From Acinetobacter beijerinckii CIP 110307 (GTDB lineage: Bacteria; Pseudomonadota; Gammaproteobacteria; Pseudomonadales; Moraxellaceae), in the NCBI RefSeq assembly GCF_000369005.1, contig NZ_KB849764.1:1-64000 (forward strand): DNA of 64,000 bases, in the 5' to 3' direction. Positions 1 through 8,769 of the stretch are shown piece by piece. Below the pieces are notes generated by a model. The model ran no database searches and was not told the origin of the DNA. It saw nothing but the letters and a program-made list of their open reading frames with translations. Each line of letters opens with the position of its first letter. Positions within the stretch are counted from its first letter, which is position 1. A program made the translations under genes and the position numbers.

Positions 1-2504
1 CCAATCAAGGTAATGACATCACGACGTTAAAAGGAGGTTTCAACCTCCAAACCAATGGTGCCAACAGCGGTGCAATCAAAGCGGGTGATACAGTTGATAT
101 CGGTGTGGTTGATCCAGCAGACAGCAACTTAACTGCGACTAAGACAGGCAACAATGTTGCATTTGCACTTAGCAAAGACTTAACGCTAAATAGTGTTAGT
201 GCAAATCAACTCGCAGTTGGAAATGTTGTTGTAGATAAAACGACCAATACGATTGCTGGATTAAGTAATAAAAACTTAACTGCTGCTGACTTTGCAACTC
301 AAGGTCGCGCTGCGACTGAAGAACAATTGAAGCAAGTTATTAGTAGCAATATCACTGAAGTTGTCGACGGCAATGGAAACAAGGTGAATATTATTGATCA
401 GGTTGTAAATACTAAACCTGATAATAAAAACCAAGATTCATTGTTCTTAACCTATGATAAGCAAGGTCAAGAGACAACTGATCGTCTAACAATTGCTCAG
501 ACAGTACAGAAGATGAATACCGATGGTATTAAATTCTTCCATACCAATGCAGACACATCTAAAGGTGATTTGGGAACAACAAATGACTCAAGTGCAGGCG
601 GATTAAATTCTACTGCAATTGGTGTAAATGCTATTGTTGAAAATGGAGCTGATAGTGCACTTGCTTTAGGTCACAATACTAAGGCTCAAGGTAAAGAATC
701 GATTGCAATAGGTAGTGGTGCTGAAGCTTTAGGTACACAGTCAATTAGTATTGGTACAGGCAACAAGGTTAAAGGTAATCATTCAGGTGCGATTGGCGAT
801 CCAACGATTGTAGACGGCAATAATAGCTATTCTGTTGGTAACAATAACCAAGTATTAACTGATGACACCTTTGTTCTCGGAAATAATGTGACGCAAACTG
901 TAACAGGTTCTGTGGTATTAGGAACGGCTTCAGCAGCGACAACAGGTGCAGGTGTTGCTGGTTATGCTTTATCAGCAGCAACAGGTGCAGATAAAGCAGC
1001 AATCACTAAAACAACTTCAACCACTGGTGCAGTAGCAGTTGGTGACGCTGCAAATGGTATTTATCGTCAAATTACCGGTGTAGCAGCAGGTGCTCAAGAC
1101 TCTGATGCTGTGAACGTTGCACAATTGAAAGCAGTTGGCAATCAAGTTGTGACAACACAAACAGCACTGGTGAATAGCCTTGGTGGTAATGCGAAGGTGA
1201 ATGCTGACGGCACGATTACTGGTCCTACTTACAATGTTGCTCAAGGTACTCAATCCAATGTTGGCGATGCATTAAATGCATTGGATAAAGCAATTGGTTC
1301 GGCAGCAACTACGTCTAAAACAACAGTATCGAATGGTGACAATATTGTTGTAAGTAAATCAAAAAATGCAGATGGTTCTGATAACTATGAAGTATCAACT
1401 GCAAAAGATTTGACAGTGGATTCTATTAAAGCAGGTGATACTGTTTTAAATAGTGCTGGTATTAGCATTGGTAATAATACGGTTGTGTTGAACAACACAG
1501 GTTTAGTGATTGCAGGTGGTCCAAGTGTGACAACACAAGGTATCAATGCAGGCAATAAGCAAATTACTAATGTTGCAGCGGGTACCAATGCTACTGATGC
1601 TGTAAACAAAGCTCAGTTAGATGCATTAGCAGCGCAACAAACTGCAAGCGACAATTCAGCAGTTAAATACGACGATGCGGCATCTAAAGACAAAATCACA
1701 TTGGGTGGTGCAGATGGCACAACCATTAGTAATGTGAAAAATGGTGATGTTGCTAAAGACTCTAAAGAAGCTGTAAATGGCGGTCAATTGTGGAATGTTC
1801 AACAACAAGTGAACCAAAACACAAGTGATATTTCTAACATCCAAACCAATATCAACAACATCAACAATGGTAAGTCAGGTCTTGTTCAACAACAAACACC
1901 AAATGGTGACATCACCATTGGCAAAGATACTGGTGGTACTACAGTAAATGTTGCAGGTAAAGATGGTGATCGTGTTGTCACAGGTGTTAACGATGGTGCT
2001 ATAAAAGCTGGTTCTAAAGATGCTGTAAATGGCTCACAACTTAATACAACGAATCAAAAGTTTGCTGAGTATTTAGGTGGTGGTGCTAAGTTTGCTGATA
2101 ATACTTTTACTGCTCCAACTTATACAGTCGGTGATACAACACATAATAATGTTGGTGGAGCGATAGATGCATTGAACAAAGCTGACCAAGAGTTGGGTAG
2201 TAAAATTAACAATGTGAGCAACCGTTTAGAGCAAGCGTTCTATTCAACCAATCAACGTATTGATGATGTTGAGAAAAGAGCAAATGCAGGTATTGCTGCG
2301 GCAATGGCATTAGAAGCAGCGCCATATGTTGCTGGTAAATATACCTATGCAGCAGGTGCTTCTTATCATGGTGGTGAAAATGCAGTCGGCGTAACTTTAC
2401 GTAAAACTGCTGACAACGGACGTTGGTCAATTACTGGTGGTGTAGCTGCTGCATCACAAGGTGATCCAAGTGTACGTATTGGTATCAGTGGCGTAATTGA
2501 TTAA
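1..2504 (+). CDS. Trimeric autotransporter adhesin, AtaA-like, C-terminal part (5' end outside window)
   Basis: The reading frame is open from the first bases of the window and ends with TAA at 2502-2504, giving about 833 C-terminal residues of a larger protein. A YadA-type head lies at about 600-960 (repeats such as STAIGVNA, SIAIGSGAEALG, SISIGTGNKV). Neck and stalk segments follow, with repeated DAVNxxQL motifs (for example DSDAVNVAQLKAV and DAVNGSQLN). A coiled coil (NRLEQAFYSTNQRIDDVEKR) leads into a roughly 55-residue YadA anchor ending GISGVID. Family knowledge: three chains form one outer-membrane beta-barrel and display a surface fibre for adhesion. A head close to the C-terminus matches the two-headed AtaA layout. 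The TpgA-like gene downstream supports this call. The N-terminal signal peptide and most of the fibre cannot be seen. Confidence 0.93.
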   Translation, partial: NQGNDITTLKGGFNLQTNGANSGAIKAGDTVDIGVVDPADSNLTATKTGNNVAFALSKDLTLNSVSANQLAVGNVVVDKTTNTIAGLSNKNLTAADFATQGRAATEEQLKQVISSNITEVVDGNGNKVNIIDQVVNTKPDNKNQDSLFLTYDKQGQETTDRLTIAQTVQKMNTDGIKFFHTNADTSKGDLGTTNDSSAGGLNSTAIGVNAIVENGADSALALGHNTKAQGKESIAIGSGAEALGTQSISIGTGNKVKGNHSGAIGDPTIVDGNNSYSVGNNNQVLTDDTFVLGNNVTQTVTGSVVLGTASAATTGAGVAGYALSAATGADKAAITKTTSTTGAVAVGDAANGIYRQITGVAAGAQDSDAVNVAQLKAVGNQVVTTQTALVNSLGGNAKVNADGTITGPTYNVAQGTQSNVGDALNALDKAIGSAATTSKTTVSNGDNIVVSKSKNADGSDNYEVSTAKDLTVDSIKAGDTVLNSAGISIGNNTVVLNNTGLVIAGGPSVTTQGINAGNKQITNVAAGTNATDAVNKAQLDALAAQQTASDNSAVKYDDAASKDKITLGGADGTTISNVKNGDVAKDSKEAVNGGQLWNVQQQVNQNTSDISNIQTNINNINNGKSGLVQQQTPNGDITIGKDTGGTTVNVAGKDGDRVVTGVNDGAIKAGSKDAVNGSQLNTTNQKFAEYLGGGAKFADNTFTAPTYTVGDTTHNNVGGAIDALNKADQELGSKINNVSNRLEQAFYSTNQRIDDVEKRANAGIAAAMALEAAPYVAGKYTYAAGASYHGGENAVGVTLRKTADNGRWSITGGVAAASQGDPSVRIGISGVID

Positions 2505-2518
2505 GGCTGAATTGTTCT

Positions 2519-2543
2519 GGAGAACCTAATATTTAGGTTCTCC
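2519..2543 (+). terminator. Hairpin after the adhesin gene
   Basis: A perfect 11-bp stem (GGAGAACCTAA / TTAGGTTCTCC) with a 3-nt loop begins 14 bp after the adhesin stop. The following bases are only weakly T-rich, so it may reduce rather than stop transcription into the next gene. Confidence 0.6.
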
Positions 2544-2573
2544 TTATCACCAAGATATAAAGTGAGTTCAAAT

Positions 2574-3362
2574 ATGAAAAATATGATAAAAGCATTGGTT
2601 CTAGGGGTTACAACGAGTTTTGCTATTTCTGTCTTTGCAGAAGAGCAAGCGGTTGTACAACAAGATGAAATCAAATTTCCAGCGATTGATAAAAGCTATC
2701 TAAAACAAGTGAAACGTTATGAATACGATAATGTTGCGCGTTTAGATAAAGGTTTAACCAAAGATCAAATTCGTCATTTATTGGGAAATCCTCAATTTAG
2801 TGAAGGTTTATTCTTTGTGAAAACTTGGAACTATGTGTTAGATATTCGTCAGCCAAATAGTCAAGAATATTTACGTTGCCAACTTCGTGTAGATTTTGAC
2901 AAGCAAAGACTTTCTGAGCGTTTATCTTGGAAGGGCGAAGCATGTGAAGGTTTGATGGCTTGGGGCGCAAACAATCAAGTTCCATCAAATTCTAATCTGA
3001 CAGGTGAACGTTCAGGTAGTGTATTTTTTGCTTTCGATCGTTCAAATAAAAATGCGATTGAACAAGGTTCTGGTTCTATCAGTGCAATTGCACAACGAAT
3101 TAAACAAAGTAATTCAACTGGTCCAGTTGTTGTTGCTGGGTTTGCAGATCCGCTTGGTAAATTTGCATATAACCAACAATTGTCATCACAGCGTGCAAAC
3201 ACCGTTGCAAAGTTGCTGGTGAGTGAAGGCGTTGATATAAATCGTATTCAAATCCAAGCAAATAGCCAAACAGATTTATATCAACAATGTGCTGGACATA
3301 AAGCCAATAACCAACTTGTAAATTGTTTAGCACCAAACAGACGTGTAAACATAAGTTGGTAA
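2574..3362 (+). CDS. tpgA: TpgA-like OmpA-family protein tethering the trimeric autotransporter to peptidoglycan
   Basis: A signal peptide ([11 protein letters not shown]...SVFA) is followed by a BamE/SmpA-like domain (about residues 20-125, including [19 protein letters not shown]). A C-terminal OmpA peptidoglycan-binding domain follows (about residues 140-262), with the diaminopimelate-binding elements GFADPLG, the LSSQRA helix and NRRVNISW. I chose ATG 2574 over an in-frame GTG at 2562 because it begins a normal signal peptide. TpgA is known from Acinetobacter as the partner encoded directly after AtaA-type adhesins; it binds the adhesin anchor and links it to the cell wall. The location 69 bp after the adhesin stop and the domain order both fit. 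There is no lipobox cysteine, so it should be a soluble periplasmic protein or an adhesin-bound one. The specific TpgA role is inferred from context. Confidence 0.85.
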   Translation: MKNMIKALVLGVTTSFAISVFAEEQAVVQQDEIKFPAIDKSYLKQVKRYEYDNVARLDKGLTKDQIRHLLGNPQFSEGLFFVKTWNYVLDIRQPNSQEYLRCQLRVDFDKQRLSERLSWKGEACEGLMAWGANNQVPSNSNLTGERSGSVFFAFDRSNKNAIEQGSGSISAIAQRIKQSNSTGPVVVAGFADPLGKFAYNQQLSSQRANTVAKLLVSEGVDINRIQIQANSQTDLYQQCAGHKANNQLVNCLAPNRRVNISW

Positions 3363-3378
3363 TTCTTCTTAAATACAA

Positions 3379-3409
3379 AATGGCTACTCTTTGGAGTGGC
3401 CATTTTTTT
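3379..3409 (+). terminator. Rho-independent terminator of the adhesin/tpgA unit
   Basis: An 11-bp stem with one G-T pair (AATGGCTACTC / GAGTGGCCATT), a TTTG loop and a run of seven Ts, starting 17 bp after the tpgA stop. Confidence 0.85.
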
Positions 3410-3620
3410 ATCTTAAAAACAGGTACGACAATAAATGTCGCAGATGCTTTGCCAAGAGGCTGACTTAAAATTGTATTTGCTTATAATGAAAACATGAGAA
3501 TATATTCGGTGAGTAAAAATGATGATTGTTATAGAATTTTTAAATTAAAAAAAACGAATATTGATTTTTAAATCAATAAATGAAAAGTGATTAAAATTGG
3601 GGAAAATAAGAGGCTATTTA

Positions 3621-6600
3621 ATGTTTGAAAGTATTAAGAATAAAGTGAATCAACTCATCAACCCACAAGGTCAAAATGCGATAGAGTCAGAAACTTTGGC
3701 ATTATTCAGTACGATTGTTGAACCTTTAACAGAAATTGATTCGTCCTTACCCAATCAAGTTTTAAACTATATCGTGAATGGTCAAAACCCTGATGTTTTA
3801 TTGACCTTACAGCAGCAAGCGACCGATAAAGTATGTGCTTTGCTTGGTAGCCCTGGTACATATGGCTGGTACTGGCCATCTACCGAGTTAACCAAAGCAC
3901 AAGAAAAACTATGTAAAGCCTCACAAAATGCGCGTTATAAGCTGTACATCAATATTTTTTCAAAACTGAATAGTGAACAAATTATTCGTTATGGAAAATT
4001 CTTAGAAGCGGCAACACAGCAACGTAATTATTCTCAACTGTCCAAGCAAACTCCAGCATGGTTTAGTTATGTGTTGGTAGATGGGTTATTAACAAGTTTT
4101 AATCATCAAAGTTTTGACGATCGTCAGAAAAAATCACATCGTGATCTATGGTCACTTACAGCATTAAAGCAACTTTATTTATTTGAACCTGAAAATAATA
4201 TTGAAGGGTTTATTACGACTTTATTTGAGCGTAATGGTGTAAATAGTTATCACTATGATCAATTGAATTTCTTGTTTAAGCTTTCGGATAGTGTCCAGTT
4301 CTTCACTGATTATGCTCAACAAGTTCGTGAGACTTTAGCTAAACTTTCTGCCGCAGCGCAAGGAATTTTCCTAGAGTTTATTGCTCAGCATCACGACTTA
4401 TTACAAAAGCAAACTGAACTTATCATTATGCTCGCATTAAGTTCGAGCAAAGGTGTTCGCGAGCAAGCGACTGTTTTACTCACACATCTTGACGATGCTA
4501 AAAGTCAGCAACATTTGCAACATTATTTGATCAATGGCGAGAGCAAACAACGTAGTTTCGCTGCCGATTTGCTAGCACGTTTAGGTGAGCAAAATCGGGA
4601 AATCTTGCAGCAAGCAGCAGAAAATGAAAAATTAAAATCAGTACTGGCAAATATCCTTTCTGCGTTACAAAGACTCGAATCTTTGGGTCAAGTGGTCGAG
4701 CTTGAATATACCTTAGCTGAGATTGAAGTGATTGAGGCTCAAGACATTCCTGAAAGTTTTGCTCAGATTCTACAGGATAATTATTTGGCGGTAAAAGAAA
4801 AATATCGTCAAGCTTCTGAACAAGAAGTTGAAGATAATAAAGCTGTTGAAAAAGGTGGATACAAAAGCCATTGGAGACAGAATAACTACCGAGACTTCTG
4901 CAAATCATATGACAAACTTGAAAATGTTGGAAAATTAATTCTTGGTCATTTGAATGGGCAAAAAAACTATCGTTCGTATATTGAAGAAATTGCCAATTAT
5001 CAAAAAAAGTTACAGCAGTTACCTGAGTTTAGTTTGATTCATGCAGCGCGTTTGGTGCTAGGGCATCGAAACAATGATTGGATCAACTGGTATCAGTTTT
5101 TCCAATTTTTAGATGCTAAGAACTGGGAAACAATTGAGTTACGTCAGTTAGCCCAAGTTTTGCAACAAGTAGGTATTTCAGAAGAGAGTAGTAAACGTTG
5201 TATTGCAAATGAATACCTAGAAAACTATAGCGGTGATGAACTAAATACTCGAATTTCTGATGATGAAAAAGTTATTCCTTTTTTTGTTGAGAACATTGAT
5301 TTAATTGCTGAAGCTTTAGGGCTACTACCAAGTAAAAATCAAAATTCATGGCGTTATTATGATCCAATCAAGGCATTAGCTTTATTACAACGGTTCCCGC
5401 AAGTACCTAAACAGTTTATTCCTCGATTACTTGAGTTCGCTTTGGGGGATGGAAAACGTTTACGTTTTGACGCTCAGGAAGTATTAAAAAAACTGCCTGA
5501 TATTCATTTAAGAGCGATTGAAGCTTTAGAAAATGGTAAACAAGAAATTCGTATTACAGCGGTGGAATGGTTAGCGCGTTTACAACATCCTTCTGCGGTC
5601 ACAGCGCTTTATGATTTATTAAAAAAAGAGAAAAAAGAAGTTGTTATCGCTGCAATTCTGACGGCTCTAGAGCAGTTGGGTGAGGATATTAATATTTATC
5701 TTTCACCAAAAGCATTGCTCAAAGATGCTGAAAAGGGTTTGAAAGCTAAGATTGCCAGTAGTTTTACTTGGTTTGATTTGAAAAAATTACCTCAAGCGCA
5801 GTGGCAAGATGGTACAACAGTTGATCCTCAAATTATCCAATGGTGGGTCGTTTTAGCAGACAAATTGAAAGACCCTGTGCCCAATGCATTGTTACAGCGT
5901 TATATGGGACTGTTAAATGATAAAAGCCAACAAACACTTGCATTGTATTTACTGCAAAGCTTTATATATCAAGACACTCGTAATCCAACTTTAGAAGAGG
6001 CGATGGAGGTTGCAACGAAAGAAGCACCAAGTCGTTTAGCATCTTATCAAGATTCATTTAAACGATGGGGACAAAAATACCCTGAATATTATGGACGTTA
6101 TGAACACATCACATTGGAAGAAGTGATTGAAGAAATTAAACGTGAGCGTTTAGCAATTTATTTAGGTTCTGCAATTAAAAGTAAAGGAATGTTGGCACTG
6201 ACTTTTAAAACGCAAGGTAGTGTTCCGGTGAAATTGTTGCAAGATTATATGAAGCAACATTACCAACGTCGTGCACAAATCGAAGCGATGTTGAGTAGTT
6301 TTTCAATCAGTGATGATCCATTGATCATTCAATTACTTCTGAGTTTGTCACGTCGTTACCGCACAGCATCTGTTCAAAATCTAGCGAAACAATTGGTTGA
6401 ACAAATTGCAGAGCGCAATCAATGGAGTAGTGATGAATTGGCAGATCGCACAATTCCGACCGCAGGCTTAGACGACGTAGGTGTGCTGAGTTTAGAGTAC
6501 GGTTCTCGAATCTTAACTGCCTATGTAGACGATAAAGATAAGTTCGTACTTAAAAATGAAGATGGAAAAATAATTAAAGCCTTGCCTGCTGCAAGACAAG

Positions 6601-7409
6601 GTGATGATGAAAGCTTAATTAAAGAAGCCAAATCTTTATTCAGCAGTAGTAAGAAAGAGTTTAAACAAGTGATTGATCTACAAACACAACGTTTATATGA
6701 AGCGATGTGTAGTGAGCGAACTTGGAGCAGTACAGATTGGCAAGAATACTTATTTGCCCACCCAATTATGAAACGTTTGATTCAACGTTTAGTTTGGTTG
6801 GAGCTTTCTTCAGAAGGTACTATTTTACAAAGTTTCCGTCCTAGTGATGACGGCAGTTTATTAAATCTTGAAGATGATGAAATTGAATTAGCACAAGATA
6901 GCCAAATCAAAGTTGCACATGGTGTTTTGATCAGCGCTGAAGATGCAGAAGCATGGCAAGCACATTTTAAAGATTATAAAGTGACGTTCCTATTTGAGCA
7001 GATGACACACCAGCTTCCTGTTTTTGAAGCACATGCGGAAATTATTGAGGATCGTAAAGGCTGGTTAACCGATACATTTACTTTACGTGGTGTGATTACC
7101 AAGCTTGGTTATCAACGTGCTTCAATTGAAGATGGTGGCTCTTTTGATAGTTACTTTAAACCATTTAGCCAAATTGGTTTATCTGCGGTGATTCGTTTTA
7201 GTGGCAGTTATGTGCCTGAGGAAAATCTTGCAGCTGTATTGTACGACCTGAGTTTTGAGAAAAAGAATGTACGTTCTTGGCGTGACAGTGGAATGAATTT
7301 AGTAGATGTACCGCCAGTGTTATTAGCTGAAACTTATGCTGATTATTTAAAAGTTGCTGAGGCATGTTCTGGTTTTGATCCTGAATGGCAGAAGAAAACA
7401 CCTTGGTAA
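3621..7409 (+). CDS. YehI-like DUF4132 protein with HEAT-like repeats
   Basis: A very large (1262-residue) cytoplasmic protein with no signal peptide or membrane segment. Short alpha-helical repeats of HEAT type are visible in two blocks (around codons 285-340, GVREQATVLLTHLD, and 610-690, EIRITAVEWLARL and HPSAVTALYDLL). The C-terminal third carries the DUF4132 signature, including ELADRTIPTAGLDDVGVLSL and the region from KVAHGVLISAEDAEAWQ to LPVF. E. coli YehI (once called MolR) has the same C-terminal domain and the same MoxR/vWA/SWIM neighbours. ATG 3621 is preceded by AAGAGG at good spacing; an upstream in-frame TTG at 3597 is less likely. The next gene starts 12 bp downstream, implying cotranscription. 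Its biochemical role is unknown; I infer a scaffold or client-recognition partner of the ATPase. Confidence 0.8.
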   Translation: MFESIKNKVNQLINPQGQNAIESETLALFSTIVEPLTEIDSSLPNQVLNYIVNGQNPDVLLTLQQQATDKVCALLGSPGTYGWYWPSTELTKAQEKLCKASQNARYKLYINIFSKLNSEQIIRYGKFLEAATQQRNYSQLSKQTPAWFSYVLVDGLLTSFNHQSFDDRQKKSHRDLWSLTALKQLYLFEPENNIEGFITTLFERNGVNSYHYDQLNFLFKLSDSVQFFTDYAQQVRETLAKLSAAAQGIFLEFIAQHHDLLQKQTELIIMLALSSSKGVREQATVLLTHLDDAKSQQHLQHYLINGESKQRSFAADLLARLGEQNREILQQAAENEKLKSVLANILSALQRLESLGQVVELEYTLAEIEVIEAQDIPESFAQILQDNYLAVKEKYRQASEQEVEDNKAVEKGGYKSHWRQNNYRDFCKSYDKLENVGKLILGHLNGQKNYRSYIEEIANYQKKLQQLPEFSLIHAARLVLGHRNNDWINWYQFFQFLDAKNWETIELRQLAQVLQQVGISEESSKRCIANEYLENYSGDELNTRISDDEKVIPFFVENIDLIAEALGLLPSKNQNSWRYYDPIKALALLQRFPQVPKQFIPRLLEFALGDGKRLRFDAQEVLKKLPDIHLRAIEALENGKQEIRITAVEWLARLQHPSAVTALYDLLKKEKKEVVIAAILTALEQLGEDINIYLSPKALLKDAEKGLKAKIASSFTWFDLKKLPQAQWQDGTTVDPQIIQWWVVLADKLKDPVPNALLQRYMGLLNDKSQQTLALYLLQSFIYQDTRNPTLEEAMEVATKEAPSRLASYQDSFKRWGQKYPEYYGRYEHITLEEVIEEIKRERLAIYLGSAIKSKGMLALTFKTQGSVPVKLLQDYMKQHYQRRAQIEAMLSSFSISDDPLIIQLLLSLSRRYRTASVQNLAKQLVEQIAERNQWSSDELADRTIPTAGLDDVGVLSLEYGSRILTAYVDDKDKFVLKNEDGKIIKALPAARQGDDESLIKEAKSLFSSSKKEFKQVIDLQTQRLYEAMCSERTWSSTDWQEYLFAHPIMKRLIQRLVWLELSSEGTILQSFRPSDDGSLLNLEDDEIELAQDSQIKVAHGVLISAEDAEAWQAHFKDYKVTFLFEQMTHQLPVFEAHAEIIEDRKGWLTDTFTLRGVITKLGYQRASIEDGGSFDSYFKPFSQIGLSAVIRFSGSYVPEENLAAVLYDLSFEKKNVRSWRDSGMNLVDVPPVLLAETYADYLKVAEACSGFDPEWQKKTPW

Positions 7410-7421
7410 AATGGTAAAGAT

Positions 7422-8513
7422 ATGAATCCACAAGACATTATTAAATTAAGTGCTGAACAACGTTTTGCAGAAGAACTTGCAATAATCAGTGAGCATGACC
7501 ATGCGCCTAAACCACAAGGTTGGTTACGTTCACCACGTGCGGTACGCCAATTTATTCTCGGTGATGAGAAATTAGCGATTAGCCGTAAATTTTATGGTGA
7601 TGATGCTTTAGTCGACAGAGCAATTGTGACTTTACTGGGTAAACAAGGTCTCATGTTAGTAGGTGAACCAGGTACAGCAAAATCTATGCTGTCCGAATTA
7701 TTAGCAGCAGCGATTAGTGGTGATTCAGGATTAACCATTCAAGGAACAGCAGGCACAACTGAAGATCATCTCAAATATTCATGGAACTATGCTTTATTAC
7801 TTGCTGAAGGTCCTAATGAGAAGTCTTTAGTTGCATCACCTGTTTACCAAGCGATGCAGCATGGCAAGATCATTCGTTTCGAGGAAATCACGCGTTGTCC
7901 ACCTGAAATTCAGGATGTCTTAGTTTCATTAATGTCTGAAAAGACCATGATGATTCCTGAGCTTGGGGATCAAGGTCGTGTTTATGCCAAAGCAGGATTT
8001 AATATTATTGCTACCGCCAATTTAAGAGATCGCGGTGTGCATGAGATGTCATCGGCATTGAAACGTCGTTTTAATTTTGAAACTGTACGACCGATTGCTG
8101 ATCCTGTTTTTGAACGTGAGCTTGTACTGACTCAGTTGAAACGCGAGTTAGGAGAGTTATCTGATCAGATTCAAATGTCTGAATCTGTGGTTGATCTACT
8201 GGTCACAGTTTTTCAAGAGTTACGTCAAGGCACAACCAAAGACGGGACATCAATTAAAACACCTGATGCTGTGATGTCGACTGCTGAAGCGGTCAATATC
8301 GCTTATGCAGCTGCTTTAGAAGGCTATTATTTGGGTGATCAATCTTTGAGTGGTGCTGCGATTGCGCGTCAGTTGATTGGCGTGGTGTTAAAAGATAATA
8401 CTGACGATGCCAAGCGGATGCGTTTTTATATGGATAATGTTGCCCGTGAACGTGCTAAACAGGATGTAACTTGGAAGGCTTTTTTTGATGCTGGAAAAAC
8501 GTTTTGGCAGTAG
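7422..8513 (+). CDS. MoxR-family AAA+ ATPase, YehL subfamily
   Basis: A 363-residue AAA+ ATPase. Walker A is GEPGTAKS (residues 81-88), the Walker B region is IIRFEEITR (about 150-158), sensor 1 is IIATAN (195-200), and an arginine-finger-like LKRRF sits at 213-217. A helical lid domain follows. MoxR proteins act as chaperone-like remodelling ATPases, normally with a vWA-domain partner encoded nearby; here the vWA gene is two genes downstream. The Walker B motif has FEE in place of the usual D-E pair; the second glutamate can still serve as catalytic base. The close upstream DUF4132 gene and the downstream DUF5682/vWA/SWIM genes match the E. coli yeh cluster. The substrate is unknown. Confidence 0.88.
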   Translation: MNPQDIIKLSAEQRFAEELAIISEHDHAPKPQGWLRSPRAVRQFILGDEKLAISRKFYGDDALVDRAIVTLLGKQGLMLVGEPGTAKSMLSELLAAAISGDSGLTIQGTAGTTEDHLKYSWNYALLLAEGPNEKSLVASPVYQAMQHGKIIRFEEITRCPPEIQDVLVSLMSEKTMMIPELGDQGRVYAKAGFNIIATANLRDRGVHEMSSALKRRFNFETVRPIADPVFERELVLTQLKRELGELSDQIQMSESVVDLLVTVFQELRQGTTKDGTSIKTPDAVMSTAEAVNIAYAAALEGYYLGDQSLSGAAIARQLIGVVLKDNTDDAKRMRFYMDNVARERAKQDVTWKAFFDAGKTFWQ

Positions 8514-8565
8514 ATTTTTTGAGTCTTAACTGAGTCGCGCCGAGTTCTAATCTTATTTGAGGATA

Positions 8566-8705
8566 AGCCTTCGGCTCGACCTACTTTTGTTTCGACAAAA
8601 GTAGGCAAAACCATTTGTCATTCACAGAACCTGTTGACTTCTTACATTTAGTTAATCGAGTCACAGAAACAACATTTGACAGATATCACGCAGGCTGTGA
8701 ATGAC
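8566..8705 (+). repeat. Palindrome-rich intergenic element inside the yeh-like cluster
   Basis: The 256-bp gap between the ATPase and DUF5682 genes holds three nested dyads. A small AGCC-TTC-GGCT hairpin lies at 8566-8576. A perfect 11-bp stem (CCTACTTTTGT / ACAAAAGTAGG) with a TTCG loop lies at 8580-8605. An 11-bp inverted repeat has arms GTCATTCACAG at 8617-8627 and CTGTGAATGAC at 8695-8705. There is no coding sequence. The CTACTTTTG-type hairpin looks like the dispersed intergenic repeats seen in many proteobacteria (from memory). It could be a partial terminator, an RNA processing site or a small non-autonomous mobile element. No second copy was noticed in this window. Confidence 0.6.
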
Positions 8706-8769
8706 GTTCCGAGTATCAGATGTTGTATGTAGATTATATAAAAAGTGAAAATTTATTGAAATAAAGAAT

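Noticed and set aside
4531..4908. Antisense frame of 125 codons within the DUF4132 gene
   Set aside because: It is the reverse-strand shadow of a long, clearly coding frame; the residue make-up is not protein-like and no start signal is present.
8521..8769. The palindromic spacer as a full insertion sequence or transposon
   Set aside because: It is only 256 bp, has no transposase frame and no visible target duplication; at most a non-autonomous repeat.
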